Assembly: GCF_017811815.1 (NCBI RefSeq)
Contig: NZ_JADKZI010000011.1
Span: 1 to 64,000, forward strand
Direction: 5' to 3'
Origin: Flavonifractor sp. AGMB03687
GTDB lineage: Bacteria > Bacillota > Clostridia > Oscillospirales > Oscillospiraceae
Length of the DNA: 64,000 nucleotides
The notes below the pieces were generated by a model. The model ran no database searches and was not told the DNA's origin. It saw only the letters and a program-made list of their open reading frames with translations. The position numbers and the translations under genes are program-made. The first letter of the stretch is position 1. Every line of letters starts with the position of its first letter. This document shows positions 57,126 through 64,000 of the stretch, one piece after another.

Positions 57126-57932
57126 ATGTTTGAAGAAAGTCGGGAAAATACCGGCGGCGTAATCGCCGGAATGCTTCGTTCCCTGGAGGACGGGCATTTG
57201 GATATTGTTCCGTCTGCTGAATTAGAAGAAGCGGAACCGGAAGCTTCTCCCGCAAACAGCAGTAGTGATGAGGTTCTGGAGATGGTCGGTGACTTTAACT
57301 ACGATGGCTACCAAGTGGTACGCCGTGAGTTCTTCGCCCATATTAATGAGCCGTCTGTAACGTTCAACAATTACAAATTTTATGTAAATACCGCCTGCCT
57401 GAACCGCTTCCCACAAGTTGATTATGTGCAGGTATTGGTCAATCAGGAGAGCAGGATCTTGGCGATCCGTCCCTGTCGGGCGGAAGATCGGGATGCCTGC
57501 GCCTGGTGCACCAACGGCTCCGGCAGACGCAAACCGAAACAGATCACCTGCAAGATTTTTTTCGCCAAAGTGTTTTCACTGATGGGCTGGAATCTGGACT
57601 ATCGATATAAGCTCCTCGGGCGGATAATCCATGCCAGGGATGAGTGGCTCATCGCATTTGATCTCACAGCGACCGAAGTGTATCAGCGGGTGCAAAAAGA
57701 CGGCCAGAAGCCTAAGTCTTCTCGAACTCCCGTGTTTCCGGAGGGCTGGAAGACGCAGTTTGGACTCCCGTTCCGGGAACACCAGAAATCTATGCAGGTA
57801 GACATTTTTGAAGGATATGCTGTATATGGGTTGCGCGATAACATCGCTCCTGCTGCATCAGAGCAGTCAGACGAGGCTGCCTCTGATACTGGTAGTAAGT
57901 CCGTTTTGGGAGGACAAGGACATGAATCATGA
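57126..57932 (+). CDS. Stand-alone relative of the recombinase C-terminal domain, long form
   Basis: A 268-residue protein homologous to residues ~390-600 of the recombinase before it. Matching blocks: 'FNYDGYQVVRREFF' to 'FDMRGFEIARSEFF'; 'VQVLVNQESRILAIRP' to 'VELLVNPVEMKFAVR'; 'FFAKVFSLMGWNLDYRYKLLGRI' to 'YVETLFQLFGWSPDLKYRIAGAL'; 'FPEGWKTQFGLPFREHQKS' to 'VPEEWIGSFGKQYYLHQQS'. There is no catalytic domain. A CxxC-like pair occurs in 'DACAWC'. It begins immediately after the recombinase stop (TAAATG), so the two are co-translated. Proposed accessory subunit; unproven. Confidence 0.75.
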   Translation: MFEESRENTGGVIAGMLRSLEDGHLDIVPSAELEEAEPEASPANSSSDEVLEMVGDFNYDGYQVVRREFFAHINEPSVTFNNYKFYVNTACLNRFPQVDYVQVLVNQESRILAIRPCRAEDRDACAWCTNGSGRRKPKQITCKIFFAKVFSLMGWNLDYRYKLLGRIIHARDEWLIAFDLTATEVYQRVQKDGQKPKSSRTPVFPEGWKTQFGLPFREHQKSMQVDIFEGYAVYGLRDNIAPAASEQSDEAASDTGSKSVLGGQGHES

Positions 57933-58320
57933 AAATCAATTGCAGGCTTACTTAACGCTGGACCCTGCGCGAAACCGGATTCGAATCCACAGGCAAACGA
58001 TTCGTCTCTTGAAGAATCCTGCGTATGTGCAATTCCTGGTAAACCCTGAAGAACTGTATATCGCCGTTCTCGGATCGGACAAACCTATTTCAGGCGGGAC
58101 CGCAAACAAGGTTCGGATGTCAAGTACATCCCAGCAGTCTATAGAATTCTATAGTACGATCCTTATCAAAAACTTTTCCGAACTGCTGGGTGGCTTTGAC
58201 CTGAGATTTAATTACCAGCTGACCGGTGAGATCGATCAAGTCAACCGGGTCGCATATTTTTCCCTCAAAACCGTCAAACAGCTGGAACGCAGGAGGCTAC
58301 ATGACAGAGAAAGCATTTAG
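57922..58320 (+). CDS. Stand-alone relative of the recombinase C-terminal domain, short form
   Basis: A 132-residue protein carrying only the core of the same domain: 'RIRIHRQTIRLLKNPAYVQFLVNPEELYIAVL' and 'FYSTILIKNFSELLGGFDLRFNYQLTGEIDQVNRVAYFSL', matching the recombinase segments 'RIKFSTTCVRSFGKDNHVELLVNPVEMKFAVR' and 'YVETLFQLFGWSPDLKYRIAGALFQTETESAYIFDV'. ATG 57922 lies behind GGGAGGACAAGGAC and overlaps the preceding gene by 11 bases. Confidence 0.72.
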   Translation: MNHENQLQAYLTLDPARNRIRIHRQTIRLLKNPAYVQFLVNPEELYIAVLGSDKPISGGTANKVRMSSTSQQSIEFYSTILIKNFSELLGGFDLRFNYQLTGEIDQVNRVAYFSLKTVKQLERRRLHDRESI

Positions 58321-59254
58321 GCAGCTTAACATCGATCCGGAATTCAAAAACTTGATTCGTCCACTTCGCCGGGAGGAATACCGGCAGCTGGAGCTGAATC
58401 TTGTCGTGGAAGGATGCCGGGAAGATATCATCGCATGGAATGATACCATCATCGACGGTCATAATCGCTATGAAATATGCAATAAAATGCGCATTCCTTA
58501 TGGAGTCAAGGAGCTGGATTTTCCAAGCAGAGATGCTGCCATCGCCTGGATCTGTGCGAATCAACTCGGACGACGCAACATCTCAGAAGAAACCAGGAAA
58601 TATCTGATTGGGAAACAATATGAAGTGGAAAAGAAAGTACAGCGAAATAGGAATGGCTATAATCAGTACCGTCCGAACCCCAACATTGCTGTGGGGAGAG
58701 GCCGCCCAATAGATGAAGAGAGCGGCCGGCGAACAGCAGCCCGGCTGGGAAGGAAGTATCATGTGTCCGGCGCAACCGTACAGAAATATGCGAAATACAG
58801 TGCAGCATTAGATACCATTGAACAAAATGCTCCTGAGCTTGTTCCGCACATTCTTTCCGGGGCATATAAGATTTCTTTCGAAAATATCGTTGCTCTATCA
58901 GAAATGGAACCCGAAGAATTGAGAGCACTTAGTAAAAAAATCGGAAAAAATCCCTATGCTTTCGCTCGTTACAGTGAATCGAGACGATGCCTTTATTCCG
59001 ACGCTTCTGCCAAGCCCGGCACAGCGGCGGCAGAGCAGCCGGCAATCAAGACGATGCCCGCCTATGACCCGGATGCGGAAGTTGCTGGACTTACTCTTAC
59101 GATCCCCTCCTGGATGAGCTCCATCGACCGGACAAAGTCCATGGCACATTTGGAAGCAATATCACCTGCTGCCAGACAAAACCTCTTGGCGGCGTTGACT
59201 GAATTAGAAGGAAAAATCCAGGAAATGCTCAATGCAATTGAGGGGGAATCCTAA
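58301..59254 (+). CDS. ParB-like nuclease/partition domain protein 1
   Basis: A 317-residue protein. The N-terminus has a ParB-type box, here 'DTIIDGHNRYEICNKMRIPYGVKELDFPSRDAAIAWICANQLGRRNISEETRKYLIGKQY', followed by a basic linker and an HTH-like stretch ('AARLGRKYHVSGATVQKYAKYSAALDTI'). The C-terminus ends in a coiled-coil-like helix ('SPAARQNLLAALTELEGKIQEMLNAI'). ParB-type proteins act in partition, gene regulation or DNA binding. AGGAGG lies directly before ATG 58301, which overlaps the preceding gene by 20 bases. Confidence 0.82.
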   Translation: MTEKAFRQLNIDPEFKNLIRPLRREEYRQLELNLVVEGCREDIIAWNDTIIDGHNRYEICNKMRIPYGVKELDFPSRDAAIAWICANQLGRRNISEETRKYLIGKQYEVEKKVQRNRNGYNQYRPNPNIAVGRGRPIDEESGRRTAARLGRKYHVSGATVQKYAKYSAALDTIEQNAPELVPHILSGAYKISFENIVALSEMEPEELRALSKKIGKNPYAFARYSESRRCLYSDASAKPGTAAAEQPAIKTMPAYDPDAEVAGLTLTIPSWMSSIDRTKSMAHLEAISPAARQNLLAALTELEGKIQEMLNAIEGES

Positions 59255-60123
59255 TGGAAGATTATAGTATGTTTGTTCCCAATGTTCACTTCGAACAGAT
59301 TCCCATCAAGAACCTCGTATCCAATCAGGAGTACCAGAGGAATATTTCCGAACAGCATGTGCTGAATGCTGCGGCACACTTTGATCTGTATCAGATCAAC
59401 CCTGTGAAGGTGAGCCGTCGAAATGGGGTCAACTATGTCTTCAATGGCCAGCACACGGTGGAGATCGTCGCCCTGGCCTCTGGCTCTCGTGAAACGCCAG
59501 TCTGGTGCATGATATACGATGATCTGAACTACGAGCACGAGGCAGATATCTTCGCCAACCAGATGAAGTTTGTCAAACCGCTCCGTCCCTATGAAGTGTT
59601 TATGGCAAATGTGGAAGCCGGGAATCAGGAGCAGCTTATGATCAAAGATCTGGTAGAGTCTTATTCTCTTTCCATTGGCCAGGTCAGAAACTATGGCGTT
59701 GTCTGTGCTGTCTCTACGCTTGAAAATATATATGAGCGGTTCGGTTACCACGTACTTGATCGAACACTCAGACTCTGCGTAGGCACATGGGAGGGCGATA
59801 TGAATTCGCTGTCCGCCAATATGCTCAACGGAATCGCCAGATTGGTCTACACATTCGGCGATGCCCTGAAAGATGAGACCTTCAAGGAAAAAGTAGGGGA
59901 AATGTCGGTCAAGCTGCTTTCGAGAACAGCCAAGGAACGACGCCCCGGTTCTATGGGCTATGCTGAGGCGATGCTTCTGGCCTATAACCGCAAATGCAAA
60001 TATCCGCTCAAATGGACCAAGCTCTACGAGAAGAATGTGGGGAACAATGAAGGACTGGACATTGATACGGATATGGACGAGGATGAGGGCGGGGACTCTT
60101 TTGAGGGAGCCGCCAAAGAATAA
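59254..60123 (+). CDS. ParB-like protein 2
   Basis: A 289-residue protein with a ParB-like start 'IPIKNLVSNQEYQRNISEQHVLNAAAHFDLYQINPVKVSRRNGVNYVFNGQHTVEIVAL', including 'NGQHTVEI' in place of the usual 'GHRR'. A 'FANQMKFVKPLRPYEVFMANVEAG' segment follows the DUF6551-like pattern. An acidic tail ('DTDMDEDEGGDSFEGAAKE') ends the protein. Its ATG shares one base with the previous stop (TAATG). Last gene of the six-gene operon; a convergent terminator follows. Confidence 0.78.
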   Translation: MEDYSMFVPNVHFEQIPIKNLVSNQEYQRNISEQHVLNAAAHFDLYQINPVKVSRRNGVNYVFNGQHTVEIVALASGSRETPVWCMIYDDLNYEHEADIFANQMKFVKPLRPYEVFMANVEAGNQEQLMIKDLVESYSLSIGQVRNYGVVCAVSTLENIYERFGYHVLDRTLRLCVGTWEGDMNSLSANMLNGIARLVYTFGDALKDETFKEKVGEMSVKLLSRTAKERRPGSMGYAEAMLLAYNRKCKYPLKWTKLYEKNVGNNEGLDIDTDMDEDEGGDSFEGAAKE

Positions 60124-60124
60124 G

Positions 60125-60158
60125 CAAACGGACGGTTCCACCAGGAATCGTCCGTTTG
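60125..60158. terminator. Convergent terminator hairpin
   Basis: CAAACGGACGGTTCC / GGAATCGTCCGTTTG, 15-bp stem with one wobble and a 4-nt loop, between the ParB-like 2 and hipA genes. Confidence 0.65.
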
Positions 60159-60166
60159 TGATCTTA

Positions 60167-61423
60167 TCATGGAAGGGAAAAGGCGGGGCGCATATACTCT
60201 ATCGCTCCCCGGCTGAGACCATACTGTCCGGCCAGCCGTTCCCAGTGTCCGGATACTGTTTTGCAGACCTCCTCTGCAGCCTGTTCCGCTTCCTGCGGGG
60301 CAAGGCCGAAATAATCGGCTACTTCCAGAGCCAGTTCCAAGTCAATGGTGTTATCATACTCACTCACATTGAGGGAAAGCCGGTCCCCCGAGGGGACTGG
60401 GTTCACATCATAGAGAGGGGCCAGCCGCCAGCCGGTGGGTGTCAGAAGGAAACCATGGTTGCGCAGGTGGTCGTCAGTATTGGATACCGCCATGCTGAAC
60501 ACGATCCGCTTCCACAGCTCGGCCAGATCCTGCCGGGGTGATGCCCCGTTGGCCCGGATGAACGCCGCCAGATCCAGATAGCTGCTTCCGTCCGCTGCCG
60601 AGGCTCCATCGGTCTTGCCCAGCAGGGTCATGGCGGAGGCGAAGTGGATGCGACGGCTGCCGTTTCGGTCAAATCGCTTGACAAGAAAGGTGCTGCCGGT
60701 CTTGGAGAATGTCTCCAATTTGGATTCCGGAACATCCAGCCCGCAGAGCCGTGCCAGGTCATGGACGACCTTCTCCCATGCGCCGCTGTTATATTCATCA
60801 TGCTTGGAAGGGAACTTGGCGATCCACAAGGCGCCATCCGTGGCCTGCACCGTCGCTTTGGGTCTTGCGCCTCCCAAGGAGGAGCCGGGGGCCAGAAGCT
60901 CACGCAGCCATTTTTCATTCAGGCCGCTCTCATCGCTCTCGAAAGCGATAGAGGCGTTTTCCAGCGTCCGAAGGTTTACCCATGGAGGCGTCGCAAACGC
61001 TTTATCGTTCGAAAGAAATTCGCCCCCTTCTTCCAAGCTGAACCGCAGCGCACCCATACGGGATTCATCGTAGACCCCCAACAGGAAGTCGCTCTCGGTG
61101 AGCTTACGGGGCTTGCGGTCCTCTTTGCGAGCGTCGATGGCCTCCTTGCGCTTCATCAGCAGACGCCCCCAGCGATCCGGACAGGAGTCGGAAAACAGGC
61201 CAAAGAGCTGCTTGTTCAGCGGCACATACTGCCGCCCGCGGTAAAGAGCCAGATCCGGGTCCAGAGAGAAGGAACTCTCGGCGGATGACAGCCAGGCTGG
61301 ATCATACTCAAAGGAAAAGGTTTCCTGTCCGCGGACGAAGCCGCAGCGCAGCCGCCCCAGCAGAGTGGGTGCCTCTCCACGCCAATTTTCATATACATAG
61401 ATGGTCTTTTCGTCCTGCGCCAT
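60167..61423 (-). CDS. hipA: HipA-family serine/threonine kinase toxin
   Basis: A 418-residue HipA-like kinase. Marks: the N-terminal HipA_N 'YVPLNKQLFGLFSDSCPDRWGRLLMKRKE', the P-loop-like 'SSLGGARPKATVQ', Lys in 'LWIAKFPSKHDE', catalytic 'FSMAVSNTDDHLRNHGFLL' (D and N) and 'LAPLYDVNP'. HipA phosphorylates tRNA synthetases or other targets and stops growth until HipB represses it. It follows the HipB-like gene by three bases. Confidence 0.9.
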   Translation of the reverse strand: MAQDEKTIYVYENWRGEAPTLLGRLRCGFVRGQETFSFEYDPAWLSSAESSFSLDPDLALYRGRQYVPLNKQLFGLFSDSCPDRWGRLLMKRKEAIDARKEDRKPRKLTESDFLLGVYDESRMGALRFSLEEGGEFLSNDKAFATPPWVNLRTLENASIAFESDESGLNEKWLRELLAPGSSLGGARPKATVQATDGALWIAKFPSKHDEYNSGAWEKVVHDLARLCGLDVPESKLETFSKTGSTFLVKRFDRNGSRRIHFASAMTLLGKTDGASAADGSSYLDLAAFIRANGASPRQDLAELWKRIVFSMAVSNTDDHLRNHGFLLTPTGWRLAPLYDVNPVPSGDRLSLNVSEYDNTIDLELALEVADYFGLAPQEAEQAAEEVCKTVSGHWERLAGQYGLSRGAIEYMRPAFSLP

Positions 61424-61426
61424 GGG

Positions 61427-61747
61427 CTACTCTCCTTTCTTGGGTGCCCGCCGTCTGGTGGGCAGCGCCAGATCTTGTAGCTTCCTGCCGAATTCATCAT
61501 CTTTTGCAATAAGCAGCAGGTCGCTGTCCATATTGTTTAATGCGTGCAGCACAGCGGCATAGGAGCCGATGGATACCGTAGGGGTGCCTTTCTCAATGGA
61601 TATCAGAGTGGCTCGGCTGATCCCGGCACGCTCTGCTACCAATTCCAGGCTCAACTTCCTGCGCAGGCGGGCCAGGCGGATCTGCTCACCCATCTGTGCC
61701 AGGATCTCCCGTGTTTGCGGCATGATGACCGCAGCTTTTTTTGCCAT
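61427..61747 (-). CDS. hipB: HipB-like XRE antitoxin
   Basis: A 106-residue HTH protein ('QMGEQIRLARLRRKLSLELVAERAGISRATLISIEKGTPTVSIGSYAAVLHALNNMDSDLL') with a basic C-terminal tail. It pairs with HipA and should repress their shared promoter at 61773-61801. ATG 61747 has GGAGG about nine bases upstream; a TTG at 61753 is the alternative. Confidence 0.88.
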   Translation of the reverse strand: MAKKAAVIMPQTREILAQMGEQIRLARLRRKLSLELVAERAGISRATLISIEKGTPTVSIGSYAAVLHALNNMDSDLLLIAKDDEFGRKLQDLALPTRRRAPKKGE

Positions 61748-61772
61748 GCACAATCGCCTCCTAACATAAATT

Positions 61773-61801
61773 ATACTATATTATTTCGGCGATTATGTCA
61801 A
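61773..61801 (-). promoter_or_regulatory. hipBA promoter
   Basis: On the minus strand TTGACA (61796-61801), 17-bp spacer, TAGTAT (61773-61778). AT-rich surroundings, typical for an autoregulated TA promoter. Confidence 0.7.
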
Positions 61802-61816
61802 TTATATTTGAAGTTA

Positions 61817-63460
61817 TCAACTTTCTTTTTCCAGGCGTTCTTCGATAAGGTACCCTCCTCCGAAGATAATGTCCAGTCTCCCGTCGGGATACACCTTCAC
61901 ACACTCAATCATTTGGTGGACGATGGTATCATCGTACTCCATCTTTTTGGATGCTCGGTCGGCGATGATCTGCTGTAGTTGAAGGATTCGGCTGTCATTC
62001 ACCTGATCGGAAGCAAGTGCTTCTTCGAGTTTCTGAATCCGTCCTTGCAGGAGTTCAATGGTATCGGAAAGTTCTTTGAATTCAGCTTCGTGACTCTCGA
62101 TACCCTCCCCGCTTTCCACGCTCTCATTGATAAGAGATACCATTTTCCGATTCAGTCCATCTATTTTCCGCCGGAGCAGGTCGATCTCATCTGTGCCTCC
62201 GGTTAGACCGATTGCTTCACCAATGGTTGCCCGCATGAGTGCCATATAAGTGGACTCGTCTTCCTCGTTGAATCGGTTGATTGCCCGAACAATAGCGGCG
62301 TGGAGGGCGGTCTCATCTACCGTGAGCGAGGTTTTGCAGTAGCGCTTTCCATAGTCTAAGCGGCTGATGCAGCGCCAGACAACTCGCTTTTTTCCTCGGG
62401 ATGTCCAGGTCACGCGCTTATATCGACTTCCGCATTCGGCGCAGATCATCACATTGGATAGTGCGTACCGGGAGTATTTTCCGGTGGCTGTGGTAGCCGT
62501 TTTGGTGGAATTTGGCTCCCGGCTCATCCGCCTGGCAAGTTCTTCCTGCGTTTTGTGAAAGAGCTCTCGGCTGATGATGCCAACATGGCTATTCTGTACA
62601 TAGTACATGGGTGCCTCACCTGTGTTTTTGCGGCGAACCTTACCAATACAGTCAATTGTGACCGTCTTTTGAAGGATGCTGTCCCCGCAGTATCGTTCAT
62701 TCCGGAGAATACCCTTAATCATGCTCGCAGAGAAGGAGAAGCGTTTTCCTGGTATCTGGAGATTTTCTTCTCTGAGTTTGGTTGAGATCCGGTTGATGGT
62801 TTCACCTGACAGGTACATATTGAAGATCCTCTCCACGATGGATGCCTCCTCCGGGACGATCTCCGGTTCTCCGTCTGCACCCTTGCGGTATCCCAGAAGG
62901 CACTTATAGTTGAATATGGGCTTGCCCTCCTGAAATCGCTTACGAAAAGTCCAGGTGACATTCTTGCTGATGCTTTCGGATTCGGACTGTGCGAACCCTG
63001 CGTAGATGACCAGATAGAGTTCGCTGTCGATTTGCAGTGTGTCTATATTTTGCTCCTCGAAGTAGATGCCAATCCCTCTTGCCCTGAGCATTCGGACATG
63101 GTCCAGGCAGTCCACTGTATTACGGGCGAAGCGGGAAACGGATTTCGTGATGATATAGTCGATTTTCCCAGACAAGCAGTCGTTGATCATCTTCTGGAAC
63201 TGGGGGCGCTTATCTGCACGTGTCCCGGAGATGCCCTCATCTGCGTAGAGTCCGGCGAACTCCCATTCGGGCTTAGCGGCAATCATCTCGGTATATACCT
63301 TTTTCTGGTTGGTATAGGATGTGAGCTGCTCCTCGCTGTCGGTGGATACCCGGCAGTAGGCAGCAACCCGCCGCTGATGATACTGCTCCCTGTTGACGAT
63401 CAGGGAGCGTTTTGGCTCAATAACCGATATTGTTTTCTTGGGTATCTTGGTTACATTCAT
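61817..63460 (-). CDS. Large serine recombinase 2
   Basis: A 547-residue recombinase. Catalytic Ser in 'VAAYCRVSTDSEEQ', 'LYADEGISGTRADKRPQF', 'IDYIITKSVSRFARN'. The recombinase domain includes 'IFNMYLSGETINRISTKLREENLQIPG' and 'FSASMIKGILRNERYCGDSIL'. A zinc ribbon ('MICAECGSRYKRVTW...WRCISRLDYGKRYCK') and a coiled coil ('LKFKELSDTIELLQGRIQKLEEAL'-like) follow. I chose ATG 63460 because GGAG lies nine bases upstream; starts at 63469 and 63484 are possible. It overlaps the 3' end of the neighbouring recombinase by 44 bases, a typical recombinase pair. Confidence 0.9.
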   Translation of the reverse strand: MNVTKIPKKTISVIEPKRSLIVNREQYHQRRVAAYCRVSTDSEEQLTSYTNQKKVYTEMIAAKPEWEFAGLYADEGISGTRADKRPQFQKMINDCLSGKIDYIITKSVSRFARNTVDCLDHVRMLRARGIGIYFEEQNIDTLQIDSELYLVIYAGFAQSESESISKNVTWTFRKRFQEGKPIFNYKCLLGYRKGADGEPEIVPEEASIVERIFNMYLSGETINRISTKLREENLQIPGKRFSFSASMIKGILRNERYCGDSILQKTVTIDCIGKVRRKNTGEAPMYYVQNSHVGIISRELFHKTQEELARRMSREPNSTKTATTATGKYSRYALSNVMICAECGSRYKRVTWTSRGKKRVVWRCISRLDYGKRYCKTSLTVDETALHAAIVRAINRFNEEDESTYMALMRATIGEAIGLTGGTDEIDLLRRKIDGLNRKMVSLINESVESGEGIESHEAEFKELSDTIELLQGRIQKLEEALASDQVNDSRILQLQQIIADRASKKMEYDDTIVHQMIECVKVYPDGRLDIIFGGGYLIEERLEKES

Positions 63461-64000
63461 TTTCTTCATCTCCGATCTCGACATCGGTTTTGGTATGTAG
63501 GATCACCTTTCCTCCGCTGCCAAGCGTCAGGTAGGCGGCGATGTCACTAAAGTAGGCCGGGCTGAATTCCTCCTGGGGAGTCATCAGACTTACCCGCTTT
63601 CGGGCGATGGATGCAGCAATCTGTAGATGGGCATCGCTCTCAGCATAGAGCCGCTCTGCCATTTCGATTGTTTTGACGATAATCAGTGCATCGCTGGGGT
63701 CATCCCGCTCCAGTTCGGCATCAATTTCCCGGTTGATTCGCTGGGCTTCCGCCGACAGCTCTTTTCGCTTTTTGGGGCGAGGGATGAGCAGATAGCTATT
63801 GGCGATGATGCGGTTCATCAGGATTGCCACCTTTTCCAACAGGTGTGTATCGGAGATCCGGATGCGCTGACCGCAATCAGGATTAGTGCAATCCCAGCTC
63901 TCGCGAATCCGGTGCTTACTGCTCACCCTTCGCCGCATAGGGGCTCCGCACTCCGCACATCGGACCAGATCCCGAAGCAGGTCGATCCCTTCCAGATTTT
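63417..64000 (-). CDS. Large serine recombinase 3, C-terminal part (5' end outside the window)
   Basis: The frame runs in from the window edge without a start. Its beginning 'DLVRCAECGAPMRRR...WDCTNPDCGQRI' is the recombinase zinc beta-ribbon (CxxC...CxxxxC), followed by a coiled coil ('KRKELSAEAQRINREIDAELERDD') and a C-terminal helical part. The stop lies inside the start region of the next recombinase gene. The catalytic domain should be just beyond the edge. Confidence 0.78.
   Translation of the reverse strand, partial: NLEGIDLLRDLVRCAECGAPMRRRVSSKHRIRESWDCTNPDCGQRIRISDTHLLEKVAILMNRIIANSYLLIPRPKKRKELSAEAQRINREIDAELERDDPSDALIIVKTIEMAERLYAESDAHLQIAASIARKRVSLMTPQEEFSPAYFSDIAAYLTLGSGGKVILHTKTDVEIGDEENECNQDTQENNIGY

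Larger units (their letters stand above)
48200..64000. mobile_element. Mobile element (ICE/IME-like), right end beyond the window
   Basis: From about 48.2 kb onward every block is element-like: five proteins with serine-recombinase domains, two ParB-like proteins, XRE repressors, HipBA and unknown overlapping genes. No relaxase, coupling protein or T4SS gene is visible in this window, and the left boundary is only approximate, somewhere in the gene-poor 47.9-48.3 kb stretch. Confidence 0.6.

Noticed and set aside
1-64000. tRNA, rRNA or CRISPR loci
   Set aside because: No cloverleaf, rRNA-like or repeat-spacer sequence was seen on either strand.

Overview
The window reads as chromosome of a GC-rich, low-oxygen Clostridia, most likely an Oscillospiraceae gut bacterium of the Flavonifractor/Pseudoflavonifractor type. 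This is inferred from the FtsEX/CwlO-like cluster, S-layer-homology (SLH) proteins, BceRSAB-type module, cobalamin riboswitch, 4Fe-4S/DUF362 protein, oleate hydratase and large serine recombinases. Species assignment is inference. No rRNA, tRNA or CRISPR array was seen.

Layout. 0-8 kb: PucR-type regulator, ftsE-ftsX, two tandem coiled-coil M23 peptidases, a C-terminal processing protease and a MerR-RDD fusion, forming a cell-wall hydrolysis and division block. 8-12 kb (minus): DUF378 protein, DUF362 ferredoxin-like protein, cytidine deaminase, and an ApbE / NusG-II / Gx-transporter trio resembling part of the flavin-based electron-transfer locus. 12-17.6 kb: a membrane protein and a complete antimicrobial-peptide sensing/resistance module (response regulator, kinase, ABC ATPase, FtsX-like permease) with a BceR-like box. 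17.7-25.3 kb (minus): an operon of a homing-endonuclease-associated-repeat protein, a nickel/peptide-type ABC importer and a methyltransferase, preceded by a cobalamin riboswitch and a second structured leader element, each with its own terminator. 25.4-29 kb (minus): SufS-like and SufE-like proteins, an unknown 137-aa protein and a sugar-isomerase-like protein, divergent from a LysR gene over a 17-bp palindrome. 30-32 kb: a TrxB-like flavoprotein lacking the redox cysteines, divergent from a second LysR gene.

32-46 kb: an ECF-sigma/membrane/beta-repeat fusion cut by an in-frame amber codon, two large SLH surface proteins, a CmpB-like membrane protein, a DUF308 protein, oleate hydratase, a Crp/Fnr regulator and an esterase. 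Four copies of a GGTTG-N6-CAAC(C) palindrome lie in front of genes in this block, including the regulator's own divergent intergenic region, which suggests a local regulon.

46-48 kb holds small orphan genes. From about 48 kb to the right edge the content is that of a mobile element: a tightly overlapping minus-strand operon with two metallophosphoesterases and a nucleophile-less resolvase domain; a divergent XRE repressor pair with back-to-back promoters; and a six-gene plus-strand operon encoding a resolvase-like protein without the catalytic serine, a large serine recombinase with an unusual C-terminal domain, two stand-alone relatives of that domain and two ParB-like proteins. These are followed by a HipBA pair and two adjacent large serine recombinases, the last running off the window. 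The six-gene recombinase/ParB operon is the best candidate for an undescribed system.
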